Below, piece after piece: positions 17,561 through 25,719 of a DNA stretch of 64,000 nucleotides. The stretch lies in NCBI RefSeq assembly GCF_004366735.1, contig NZ_SOQX01000004.1, forward strand, positions 164,705 through 228,704. Direction: 5' to 3'. Positions within the stretch are counted from its first letter, which is position 1; the number at the start of each line of letters is the position of its first letter. The notes under the pieces are model-generated. The model was not told where the DNA came from, did not search any database, and was given only the letters and a program-made list of their open reading frames with translations. Source of the stretch: Thiohalophilus thiocyanatoxydans. GTDB taxonomy: Bacteria > Pseudomonadota > Gammaproteobacteria > UBA6429 > Thiohalophilaceae. Made by a program: the position numbers and the translations under genes.

Positions 17561-17995
17561 ATGAATAAAATATATGGATATTCTGCATTCCTTAACATGG
17601 GAATTCTGACGCTGCTTTTTGGGTATGCGCTTGTCAATTCATTTGTTTATATAATCACAGAAAGATCGCTAAATATAGCTGTTTCTGTGATGATTGTTCA
17701 GTCGCTGTTAATTATATTCCCCTCGTTCCTGTTCTTAAAAAGAGCATTCAGAATATTAAAAAATGAGGTAAGAATTCAGCCTCCAAGTTCGTTCTTTAGT
17801 TACTATATTTATTATTTTGGCGCTGGTCTCCTGGTACTTTCTCTACTAGCTATTTCTTTGTTGCTATTGTTTTATGTGCGGTGGCTTATCGAAGGCGCGC
17901 ATGGCATACCAGTAGGAGTATTGTTAGGATTTTGTGTCATGTTGTTTGTTTCTGGTGCGATTCTAGTCGAGCTAGGAAAAGCTAAGCTTAGATAA
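17561..17995 (+). CDS. Small four-helix membrane protein, unknown function
   Basis: 144 residues with four hydrophobic segments (about 10-32, 38-58, 80-105 and 118-138), short loops and a few charged residues between helices 2 and 3. No family recognised. AGAGGG precedes the ATG by 5 nt. The coding sequence is very AT-rich compared with the flanks, again pointing to acquired DNA. No operon partner; the next gene starts 90 bp downstream. Confidence 0.65.
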   Translation: MNKIYGYSAFLNMGILTLLFGYALVNSFVYIITERSLNIAVSVMIVQSLLIIFPSFLFLKRAFRILKNEVRIQPPSSFFSYYIYYFGAGLLVLSLLAISLLLLFYVRWLIEGAHGIPVGVLLGFCVMLFVSGAILVELGKAKLR

Positions 17996-18085
17996 CGAAA
18001 CGGGAAACCGATGTCAGAGACTGATTGTATCTAATATGTAGAGAACATTGCTTTCCGATACAGTTTATCTCTACTATATCCCCCT

Positions 18086-19042
18086 ATGGGTGAAGCACTA
18101 CAAACTGCCGTTGCCAGCCAGCGTATGTTGCTGCGCAGCCGTCTGTCCGGGCGGCTGGATCATCTGGCGGACGCCTGTCGGGCGGTGTGGCCGGATCGCG
18201 ATCAACTGGAAGCGTGCCTGGTCAAAGGCTACGAAGAGCTGCCCTACTGCAAATACCTCTACATCCTGGATGAGCGGGCCCGGCAGATCACCGCCAATGT
18301 CTCCTACGATGGGCTGCTGCCGGAGAGTTTCGGGCGGGATCGCCGCGAGCGGCCGTACATGGCCGCCGCGCTCAATGGCGAGGTGTTCTCCCTGTCCGAA
18401 GCCTATATCAGCCGCAATGCGCGGCGCCCGTCACTCACCGCCGTGCAGCGTATTCTGGACGGTGAGGGGCACCTGCTGGGCTACCTGGGGGCGGATTTCG
18501 ATTTGCGGGAGCTGCCCCTGACGCGGCAGGTCTATAAAGAGCCGGAGCAGTGGATGCAGATCAAGGGTGATCCGGCGATCCGGGGCGGGCTGTTTCTGCA
18601 GGAGCGTACCGAAAGCTTGATGGACCGGCGTATCGATGAGGTGCTGCCGCTGGTGACTGAGCTGGTGGAGGTCCACGGGGTGTTCCATGCCAAGCTGCAC
18701 TTCTCCAGCTCCCGGGCCACGCTGTGGTTGATCGAGGATCCCTTCCGCTACCGTATCCTGGATATCGAGGACCTCACCGATCCGGCGATCTGCCTGGCCT
18801 GGTCGCAGCACAGCTACTCGGACGAGGCAGTGATTCCGGCGGAGCGCGTGAAGGAGGTGTTCCGCACGTTTCGTGATTTACGTTTCATGGATGAAAACAT
18901 CTACCTGCGCGCGGGCTCACTCAATATCTTCAATGGCATGGTGGGTCTGAATTTCTCCTGTGACGGGTCCCATTACATGCCGTGGTTGGAGTTTCTGGAC
19001 AAGAATATCGGTTTCTGGCTCGGGTCAGATAATCCATTGTAA
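18086..19042 (+). CDS. Stand-alone PDC/Cache-type sensor domain protein
   Basis: 318 residues, GC-rich. Residues about 50-150 have the PDC (Cache) sensor pattern: YLYILDERARQITANVSYDG, then FGRDRRERPYMAAALNGEVF, SLSEAYISRNARRPSLTAVQ and GHLLGYLGADFDLREL. Cache domains usually sit outside the membrane in chemoreceptors and kinases, yet no signal peptide, membrane helix or output domain is present. The C-terminal half (about 190-315) is not recognised. It may sense a small ligand in the cytoplasm or have lost its membrane and output parts. The start at 18086 lacks an obvious ribosome site. Confidence 0.72.
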   Translation: MGEALQTAVASQRMLLRSRLSGRLDHLADACRAVWPDRDQLEACLVKGYEELPYCKYLYILDERARQITANVSYDGLLPESFGRDRRERPYMAAALNGEVFSLSEAYISRNARRPSLTAVQRILDGEGHLLGYLGADFDLRELPLTRQVYKEPEQWMQIKGDPAIRGGLFLQERTESLMDRRIDEVLPLVTELVEVHGVFHAKLHFSSSRATLWLIEDPFRYRILDIEDLTDPAICLAWSQHSYSDEAVIPAERVKEVFRTFRDLRFMDENIYLRAGSLNIFNGMVGLNFSCDGSHYMPWLEFLDKNIGFWLGSDNPL

Positions 19043-19151
19043 ACAGGGGCAATAAAATAAGATAAAAGGCGTTAACAACGGGCTCGGCACTGCGCAAATG
19101 CTTGGCTGAAAAAAATTCGTGGACAGTGTCATTATTCCCACCACAATCCTG

Positions 19152-19226
19152 AACTGCCAACTGCCAACTGCCAACTGCCAACTGCCAACTGCCAACTGCC
19201 AACTGCCAACTGCCAACTGCCAACTG
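19152..19226. repeat. Heptanucleotide tandem repeat (AACTGCC), about 10.7 copies
   Basis: Ten perfect copies of AACTGCC from 19152 to 19221 followed by a partial AACTG. The unit is seven bases, so every reading frame gives a seven-residue repeat, which creates spurious open frames on both strands. It lies in the 246-bp gap between the PDC protein and the RibD-C-like gene. Such arrays are prone to slippage and may vary between strains. Confidence 0.97.
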
Positions 19227-19288
19227 AAAAAATACGCCGCAGAAACTAAACTTTCCTCAGCCCTTGAAAATCGAACGGAAATCAGACC

Positions 19289-20128
19289 TTGTCCACGACT
19301 AAATCATTAACCCGCCTGTTCCCCGCCCGCGAGGAGAATGTTGCCCTGGAGGGGCTGTATCTGCAGCATGCGCTGCATCGGGCCCAGTTGCAGGAGACGC
19401 CGCTGGTTTACAGCAACTTCATCGAAAGCCTGGACGGGCGGATTGCGATTGCGCACCCGGAGACGGGGGAGAAGGGGGTGCCGGCGGCGATTACCAATCC
19501 GCGGGACTGGCGGTTGTATCAGGAGCTGGCGGCGCAGGCGGATATTCTGGTGACCAGTGCGCGCTATGTGCGGGATTTCGCGGCGGGAGAGGCGCAGGAT
19601 GCGTTGCCGCTGAGTGATGATCCGGCCTACGAGGATTTGCATGAATGGCGCCGTGCGCAGGGCTTGCCGCCGCAGCCGGCGGTGGTGGTGCTCAGTGCCA
19701 GTCTGGATCTGCCGCTGGAGGTGTTGTGCGAGCAACTGGATCGGCCGGTCTATGTGGCCACCGGGGCGCAGGCCGATCCCGAACGCATCAGGATGTTGCA
19801 AGCCGCCGGGACGAAAGTATTGATCGCCGGGGAAGGGCGCAAAGTTGATGGCTGGGCGTTGATCGAGGCGCTGCGGGCCGAGGGCTTTTGCTGTATCTAT
19901 TCGGTCGCCGGCACGGGGGTGCTAGAGACGCTGGTGACGGCCGGGGCGATCAACCGGCTCTATCTGACCCAGGTCCACCGGTTGCTCGGCGGGGCTTCCT
20001 ATCACACGCTGCTGGAGGGGAGTCTGCTCGATCCCCCGGTCGATTTTGTCCTCAACGCGCTGTATTACGATCAGGGTGATGAGACATGTTGCAGCCAGTT
20101 CTTTTCCGTGTATGACGCACTCAAATAG
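19289..20128 (+). CDS. RibD C-terminal (reductase) domain protein
   Basis: 279 residues from a TTG start; no in-frame ATG lies near the N-terminus. The fold is that of the RibD C-terminal/dihydrofolate-reductase-like family: YSNFIESLDGRIAIA near residue 41, ITNPRDWRLYQELAAQADIL with TSARY, VVVLSASLDLPLE, a G-rich segment, CCIYSVAGTGVLETLV and LYLTQVHRLLGG. RibD-C enzymes reduce a ribosylamino-pyrimidine in riboflavin synthesis, but stand-alone members have various or unknown roles. No deaminase domain or rib gene is adjacent, so it should not be called RibD. Confidence 0.83.
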   Translation: MSTTKSLTRLFPAREENVALEGLYLQHALHRAQLQETPLVYSNFIESLDGRIAIAHPETGEKGVPAAITNPRDWRLYQELAAQADILVTSARYVRDFAAGEAQDALPLSDDPAYEDLHEWRRAQGLPPQPAVVVLSASLDLPLEVLCEQLDRPVYVATGAQADPERIRMLQAAGTKVLIAGEGRKVDGWALIEALRAEGFCCIYSVAGTGVLETLVTAGAINRLYLTQVHRLLGGASYHTLLEGSLLDPPVDFVLNALYYDQGDETCCSQFFSVYDALK

Positions 20129-20340
20129 GGTCTAACACGTCGGTATGCCGCTATGATGCCAACAATCCCCTGATCCACCGCATCACCCACTTCACCTGTG
20201 TTGGTGCAGCGACCTTTGGGCCTGTACTATATAGATAGACGGTCTTGCCGGCGCGGTGTCTGGTGCGCGCGACGGGCTGATCGTCGGTTGATTGTATAAT
20301 GTCGTGTTCCGGCGGTTCGCCGGACAAGGGAGTGAATAAC

Positions 20341-21336
20341 GTGCGTGCTATTTTCGGGTTTGTTCTGGTTTTGATGAGCTTTTCGGTACTGGCCGAACCG
20401 GTCGAGACCCCCTACGACGAAGTGAGTCTGCCCTTCGAGTTGCACAAGGTGCCGGAGGCGCCGGTGTATTACATCATCGGCAAGTCGGGCGTGCCCGATT
20501 CGGTGAACGAGGGGCATACCTCCAACGGCGGGTTCGTGGTGACCGACGAGGGCGTGGTGGTGTATGACGCGCTGGGCACGCCGGCGCTGGGCTACCGGAT
20601 GCTGCAGCGGATCCGTGAGGTGACCGACAAGCCGATTACCCACGTGGTGATCAGCCATTACCACGCCGATCATATTTACGGCCTGCAGGCGTTCGATGAG
20701 CATGCCGGCAGTCCCAAAGTGATCGCGCACGACCTGGCGCTGGGCTATATCGGCGGCGATCGCGCCAGTCAGGGCGAGGCCGCGCAGCAGCGGCTGGTGC
20801 AGCGCCGTGAGGCACTGTTCCCCTGGGTGGATGAGAATACCTACCTGGTCGCGCCGGATACGACCTTTGAAAAAGAATATACCTTCGAGCAGGGCGATCT
20901 GACCTTCGTGGTGCGGCACATGGGGCCGGCGCACGCGCCGGGCGACAGTATCATGCTGATCAAGGAGCTCGGCGTCCTGTTCAGTGGCGATGTGATCTAC
21001 AAGGGCCGGATTCCCTTTCTGGACAGCCCCGATACGGATGTCGAACGCTGGCTTGAGGGGCTGGCCTATCTGGACACGATGACCCCGACACCGCGCTTTA
21101 TCATTCCGGGCCATGGTGAGGCCTCCGACGATGTGCATGAGGCGATCAGCTTTACCCAGGGCTATCTGAAATACGTGCGCAGGGAAATGGGCGAGGCGGC
21201 CCGAAACTTTGTGGCTTTTGACGAGGCGTATCGCGATACCGACTGGTCCGAGTACGAAGATATGCCCGCCTTTGATGCCAGTAACCGGGGTAATGCCTAT
21301 CGCATTTATCTGGAGATGGAAGCCGGGGGTTATTGA
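20341..21336 (+). CDS. Secreted MBL-fold metallohydrolase
   Basis: 331 residues from GTG 20341, preceded by AAGGGAG 8 nt upstream; an ATG at 20299 would bury the signal peptide. Signal peptide about residues 1-20 ending VLA before EPVETPYD. Zinc-binding motif THVVISHYHADHIYGL (HxHxDH) is followed by MGPAHAPGDS, LFSGDVIYKGRIPFL and IPGHGEASDD. These are the five metal motifs of the metallo-beta-lactamase fold. The form resembles the quinoprotein-relay or SoxH-like group of periplasmic hydrolases; the substrate is not known. A -10-like TATAAT lies about 45 bp upstream of the start. Confidence 0.87.
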   Translation: MRAIFGFVLVLMSFSVLAEPVETPYDEVSLPFELHKVPEAPVYYIIGKSGVPDSVNEGHTSNGGFVVTDEGVVVYDALGTPALGYRMLQRIREVTDKPITHVVISHYHADHIYGLQAFDEHAGSPKVIAHDLALGYIGGDRASQGEAAQQRLVQRREALFPWVDENTYLVAPDTTFEKEYTFEQGDLTFVVRHMGPAHAPGDSIMLIKELGVLFSGDVIYKGRIPFLDSPDTDVERWLEGLAYLDTMTPTPRFIIPGHGEASDDVHEAISFTQGYLKYVRREMGEAARNFVAFDEAYRDTDWSEYEDMPAFDASNRGNAYRIYLEMEAGGY

Positions 21337-21380
21337 ATAATTCCGAAGGGGATGAGGGAACAGTCGGCTCTTAAGCATTC

Positions 21381-21513
21381 CGAATACCCGATCGCTTTGT
21401 TCAAAAATTGCTTCGTGAAGTTTATGCCCCGCAGGGGGACTCGTAATGACCTGAAATAGTAGTGTCATTGCGAGGAACGACGTGACGAAGCAATCTCCCT
21501 GGCCGGGTATTCG
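21381..21513. repeat. Palindromic repeat element between convergent genes
   Basis: Nested inverted repeats: outer arms CGAATACCCG (21381-21390) and CGGGTATTCG (21504-21513) are perfectly complementary. Inside them, 21407-21450 begins ATTGCTTCGT and ends CTCGTAATGAC, and 21464-21495 begins GTCATTGCGAGG and ends ACGAAGCAAT, so they are inverted copies. The GTCATTGCGAG...AAGCAATCTC sequence is a repeat I have seen in many bacterial genomes. It fills the gap between the MBL gene and the end of the dab operon and may act as a two-way terminator. Confidence 0.75.
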
Positions 21514-21523
21514 TAACGCCTGT

Positions 21524-21850
21524 TCAGTCGCTGAATTTTACCAGCCGGGTCACCTGAATATCGGAGATAAACACCACCCCCGAATGTTCGTTGTAGAAGG
21601 GCGATAGCCCTTCGAGTATCGGCTTGACCCGTTCCTCGGGCACCGCGGCGATGATCATGATCAGCACATCATCCTCGTTGAACATGAGGTGGCCTTCATG
21701 AAAGCCGTGGCTGCCTTTGCCGGAGAGATTGTTGATAATGGTGTACCCCTTGACGCCGGCCCGATCCAGCACGTCGGTGGCAAAGCTCTGGTGTTCGCCC
21801 CCCAGGATGATCTCGAGTTTTTTCAGCGGACTGAAGTTCAGGTTTTTCAT
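21524..21850 (-). CDS. PII-like protein of the dab operon
   Basis: 108 residues with the alternating strand and helix pattern of the PII fold: KKLEIILGGEHQSFATDVLD, RAGVKGYTIINNLSGKGSHG, then VLIMIIAAVPEERVKPILEG and a C-terminal VVFISDIQVTRLVKF. The region corresponding to the T-loop is short (SGKGSHGFHEGHLM), unlike canonical GlnB/GlnK. PII-like proteins beside bicarbonate transporters (for example SbtB or CPII types) bind adenine nucleotides and gate transport. The start overlaps the dabA stop by 4 nt, so it is the last gene of the operon. A role as regulator of DabAB is inference from context. Confidence 0.82.
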   Translation of the reverse strand: MKNLNFSPLKKLEIILGGEHQSFATDVLDRAGVKGYTIINNLSGKGSHGFHEGHLMFNEDDVLIMIIAAVPEERVKPILEGLSPFYNEHSGVVFISDIQVTRLVKFSD

Positions 21851-24800
21851 GATGCGGTGGACTCCGTGGGTTGTTCATCCGCCTGGCCGCCGGGTAACGG
21901 CCGGCTTTGCCAGGTGTTGTGGTCGTAGATATGTGCCGTGTTCTGTTCCGGGTCGATAATCAACAGCCGCACCCAGCCGTTACGCACCAGGTTTTTGACC
22001 GTGGCCACGTCCTCGATGGCCTGACGGGCATGTTCGTAGGGCGCCTCGATGACGGTGATCAAACGGATCGGTTGATGATAGGGGTGGCCCTGATCGAGTA
22101 CGGTCTGGGCCGGCAGGCCGGTGCGCAGATCGCTGAGGTTGCCGGTCATCACGCCGAAGCGCCCGGCCACGTTGTGATACACCTTGCTGCCGCTGCCAAA
22201 ACGTTCGTTATCCACGGTGGAAAAATAGTGTTCCATGTTGATCCACTGACCGACCACCAGCGGGCCGGTGAGAATATTCTCCAGCAGGCGCCGTTTGGGA
22301 TCGGCCCGGTAATCATAGGAATGCAAAAACGCACGGCCTGCCAGTGACAGGTGTTGCGTCATCTGTCGGCGGCCGATGATGAAATAGGCATTGCCGGACA
22401 GTCCCCATTCCGGACGCACCTGCGACCAGTCCATGGCGTTACGCCGGGCCTGGTGATTGGCTTCGGCCGGATCGCAGTTACCCGCTGTCAGTTGCAGTTC
22501 GGGGAGGCGTTCCTGGGCACACAGCCGCGAGGCACCGGTCAGGCCGCTGCGCAGGCGATCGAGATAGATCACGTGCGAGGATGGCAGCCGATCGAGATCG
22601 AACAGTTTGATCTCATCGGTGGTGGTGTCGTGCAGGGCCGGCAGGAACCAGGCATCGTCGGGGATGTCGATACCCTGGGCACGCAGCCGCTGACGAACCC
22701 GGGGCTGGTTGGCCATCTGGGCCAGCACGCGGGCATTGATCAGCCCGTGATTGCCGCCGCAGGCGCCGCAATCGAGCGCCGACTCATAGGGATTGTTATC
22801 GGAGGTGCTGCCGTGGCCGACCAGCAGGATGAAGCGGGAGAAATCCCGGTTCAGGCCAATCGAGTGCAGGGCCTGGCTGACAAAGTTGGTCTGTTCATCG
22901 AGACTGAAACCGATGCGTGCCAGCTGTTCCCTCTGCAGCTGCGCGAAGGCCGGCTCAATCCGGTAGACTGAACGCAGACGCTGGATAAACGCCTGTTCGG
23001 CTTCTTCCGTCAGGTTCAGCGTTCCACTCAGCGCCGGGGCCCGGGTGGCATGTCCCAGAGCGGCTTCACGCAGTTCGCGGACCATCTCGTCGGTCACCGC
23101 TTCGGGTTCCAGCTCGAACTCCTGTTCTATCGCCTTGCCCACAACGGCCCGCTGCACGGCGCGAACGATGGAGTCGGCCTGTTCGCGATCCAGCTTGTCG
23201 AGTAACAGATGGGTCGCGGGTTTGTCGCGGTACAGGCGCTGGCGCCAGCGGTTATAGCTTTGCGGCAGGAAAGTTTTGCCGAGCATGTCGAAGCCGAACA
23301 GCATGCCGATGGCCTCGACGGTGACGTATGGCGTGAAGACCGACTCTTTCAGCTCGTGCAGCACTTTTTCCAGCGCGGTGGTGGCGGCTACATCCGCCGG
23401 TGCCGTGGCCGTCATTTCCAGGACCAGGTTTTTCGGTTTGAGCAGCACCGGGCACAGATGGGTTTCACTGCCCTTGCCCAGTTCCATGAAGCTGATGGGC
23501 ACGCCGAAGAAACCGGCGATGCCGAAGGTCTGATAATCCCCCGCGCTTTCCAGATGCCGGCGAATCCGTTCGGAGCGGGTATCGATGCAGAACAGGGCCT
23601 GGGCAAAGGGGCGTTTGTCGCGCGGGACCGGCGGGGTCAGATTGATGTCCCGCAAAACCGTTTGCATGGCCTGGGCCTCCATCGCGCGCAGCCAGAGCAT
23701 GCCTTCGGCATCTTCGAACTGTTGCAGTACCGGCATCAGCGTGGCCAGTTGATCGGACGTCAGGACCTCGAGCGCGGCGTTCGCGTCGGCCCGGGTTGCC
23801 AGCTGGCACAGGTGGGCAGCCTGATCCTCGGCATCGTGTCGGCGCCGGGCGCGGACATAGTCGTCAAAGCATTGTTCAATGGCCTTCGCGCGTCCGCGGG
23901 CCAGGGTTTGCTCCACGCGTTGGGCGTAGGCGGGCAGTATCGCCCCGCTGTGTAACTCATGGCGCAGCCAGGTTTCCCGGGGCCGGGTTTGAATCAGGGT
24001 CTCCAGCGCGCTTCGATCGGTGGCAATCCGCTGGCGGCTGCGCTCGGCGAGCAGGGCGAGAGCCAGGGTCAGGCGGATCGCCAGAAAGTCGACCAGGTCG
24101 GCGGGATAGCGTTGACTCCAGTAATAATGTTTGGCGTTGGCCCGCCAGCGAATGAAGCCGGCCCAGCCGTGCAGGCGGGACAGCTCGCGGGAGAAACAAT
24201 CGACCCATTTGTCCTCCGGGATGCCCAGCTCGCTCATCACCGAGGCAATCACGCCTTCGGGGTGCGGTTCGTTTTCCAGAATCCGCTCGATATGCAGGCC
24301 GCGCATAAACAGCCGGGCGTTGCGCAGGGCCAGCTCGCGCCAGGCGCTGAACAGGCCCTGCTTGCGACCGGGCATATGCCAGACAGACTGGCCCTCGTCG
24401 AAGAAATCGAGACAGCTTTTGATCACCAGCTCATCCAGCTCGGCGCCGATCCCGGTGCCATAGAGCCGGTCCACCGCATCATATAACGGACAGGCATCCA
24501 GCAGAGTGTCATGCAGCATTGCCGTCAGGGTGTCCGGATCGACACGGGGTTCGGGTTGTTCCCTCCCGTGGATCGCGGCATGCACCTCCTTCGCGTCGGC
24601 CAACGATGTGCTCCGCATGATCGGTTGTTCGCCCCGGGTGAGCAATGTCATCAACCAGTGGGACAGATCGACGCCGGGAATTGCCGGCTGCTGTGCCACA
24701 AACTCATCGATTCCGGCGGCCAGCGCAGCCCGGTCGACCTTGCCCTGCGCCAGATAACGCTGGTATGCGTGCCGGGATAAAAAGCCCCGCCCATGAAACA

Positions 24801-24963
24801 GTTGCGCGCCGGTTGCCACGGCCTCGGGGAAGGGCAGATGTTCCAGGCCGTGCAGCGGGTTATGGTGAATGAACGCGCGCATCGGCCAGAAAAATGGAAT
24901 CGGTTCGCCGGCCACGTAGATCATGGTGCGAATTTTCAGTTGTTGTCCCAGTGGCAATGTCAT
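21847..24963 (-). CDS. dabA: DabA, inorganic-carbon transporter subunit (DUF2309)
   Basis: 1038 residues. Long soluble protein with a carbonic-anhydrase-like zinc site. Likely ligands and catalytic residues are C459 and D461 in ALFCIDTRSERIRRHL, H717 in VGHGSTSDNNPY and C732 in ALDCGACGGNHG. The 15-residue spacing between the last two matches what I recall for Halothiobacillus DabA (H524, C539), while the stretch between the two pairs is longer. With DabB it is thought to couple an ion gradient to one-way conversion of CO2 to bicarbonate at the inner membrane. The GTG/ATG context shows a 4-nt overlap with the upstream membrane gene, so the genes are translationally coupled. Confidence 0.94.
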   Translation of the reverse strand: MTLPLGQQLKIRTMIYVAGEPIPFFWPMRAFIHHNPLHGLEHLPFPEAVATGAQLFHGRGFLSRHAYQRYLAQGKVDRAALAAGIDEFVAQQPAIPGVDLSHWLMTLLTRGEQPIMRSTSLADAKEVHAAIHGREQPEPRVDPDTLTAMLHDTLLDACPLYDAVDRLYGTGIGAELDELVIKSCLDFFDEGQSVWHMPGRKQGLFSAWRELALRNARLFMRGLHIERILENEPHPEGVIASVMSELGIPEDKWVDCFSRELSRLHGWAGFIRWRANAKHYYWSQRYPADLVDFLAIRLTLALALLAERSRQRIATDRSALETLIQTRPRETWLRHELHSGAILPAYAQRVEQTLARGRAKAIEQCFDDYVRARRRHDAEDQAAHLCQLATRADANAALEVLTSDQLATLMPVLQQFEDAEGMLWLRAMEAQAMQTVLRDINLTPPVPRDKRPFAQALFCIDTRSERIRRHLESAGDYQTFGIAGFFGVPISFMELGKGSETHLCPVLLKPKNLVLEMTATAPADVAATTALEKVLHELKESVFTPYVTVEAIGMLFGFDMLGKTFLPQSYNRWRQRLYRDKPATHLLLDKLDREQADSIVRAVQRAVVGKAIEQEFELEPEAVTDEMVRELREAALGHATRAPALSGTLNLTEEAEQAFIQRLRSVYRIEPAFAQLQREQLARIGFSLDEQTNFVSQALHSIGLNRDFSRFILLVGHGSTSDNNPYESALDCGACGGNHGLINARVLAQMANQPRVRQRLRAQGIDIPDDAWFLPALHDTTTDEIKLFDLDRLPSSHVIYLDRLRSGLTGASRLCAQERLPELQLTAGNCDPAEANHQARRNAMDWSQVRPEWGLSGNAYFIIGRRQMTQHLSLAGRAFLHSYDYRADPKRRLLENILTGPLVVGQWINMEHYFSTVDNERFGSGSKVYHNVAGRFGVMTGNLSDLRTGLPAQTVLDQGHPYHQPIRLITVIEAPYEHARQAIEDVATVKNLVRNGWVRLLIIDPEQNTAHIYDHNTWQSRPLPGGQADEQPTESTAS

Positions 24964-25718
24964 AACAGGACTCCGAGACCGTACAGTCCGCTCGCCACCA
25001 GCAGGGTCAATGCCAGGGCATACGCCCCGGTGGCGAGGCGATTGAGATCGATCACCGCTTCATCGCCCGCCGGGCCGACGATGAATCCCTGCAACAGGCG
25101 CGCGCCCGCCCAGCTCCAGAGTAACCAGACGAGGGTGACGCCGACGGCCAGCAGTGGCATGAACGTGGCAGCCTGCATCACGGTGACGAGCATGATGAAA
25201 AACGTCGGGAACAGGGGGGTGGCGATAATCGCCAGCACCACCAGCACGAGTATCGCGCTGAAGCGGGGCAGCGATTCGGCCAGACCGCCGTACAGGCCGG
25301 TATAGGCGGCGCCAAAGCGGCGTGCCAGTCCCGCGCCGAGCAGTGTCAGCAGCACCAGGGGGGCACTGAAACCCAGCGCAAACAGATGCAGCTGTAACAT
25401 CGGCATATCACCCTGGCGCGCAATCCACAGCAGGGCCCAGGCCGAGGTGGCCAGAAAGCCGCTCCACTGTCCCACATCGCGCAGGGCCAGGGCGCGCAGG
25501 GCATACAGTGCGGCGGTGAACAGGGCCAGCGGAATGATCCAGCCGGGCACGGGACTGTCCAGCATCGGCAACAGGATCAGGCCGATCTGGGGCCAGAGCA
25601 ACAACAGCACGATGCGCAACAGGGTAGAGCGGCTTTTACCGAGCACAAAGTTAAAGCCCATGCTCAGCGGGAACAGCGGCAGGAACAGGCCGATCAGCAG
25701 ATAGGATCCGGTTGGCAT
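24960..25718 (-). CDS. Hydrophobic membrane protein of the dab operon, NuoM-like fragment
   Basis: 252 residues with about eight hydrophobic segments. The stretch GLYGGLAESLPRFSAILVLV followed by LAIIATPLFPTFF resembles the segment of NuoM/antiporter-type subunits that reads like GGLAxRxP...LASIGLPG in complex I. The N-terminal half of such subunits is missing and the usual lysine-bearing helices are not evident. It lies between dabB (1 bp gap) and dabA (4-nt overlap), so it is surely part of the transporter operon. Whether it is a third structural subunit is inference; I do not know a name for it. Confidence 0.78.
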   Translation of the reverse strand: MPTGSYLLIGLFLPLFPLSMGFNFVLGKSRSTLLRIVLLLLWPQIGLILLPMLDSPVPGWIIPLALFTAALYALRALALRDVGQWSGFLATSAWALLWIARQGDMPMLQLHLFALGFSAPLVLLTLLGAGLARRFGAAYTGLYGGLAESLPRFSAILVLVVLAIIATPLFPTFFIMLVTVMQAATFMPLLAVGVTLVWLLWSWAGARLLQGFIVGPAGDEAVIDLNRLATGAYALALTLLVASGLYGLGVLL

Positions 25719-25719
25719 C

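Noticed and set aside
18930-19223. Minus-strand open frames with VGSWQLA repeats
   Set aside because: Produced by the 7-bp tandem repeat, which is open in several frames; no ribosome site or family.
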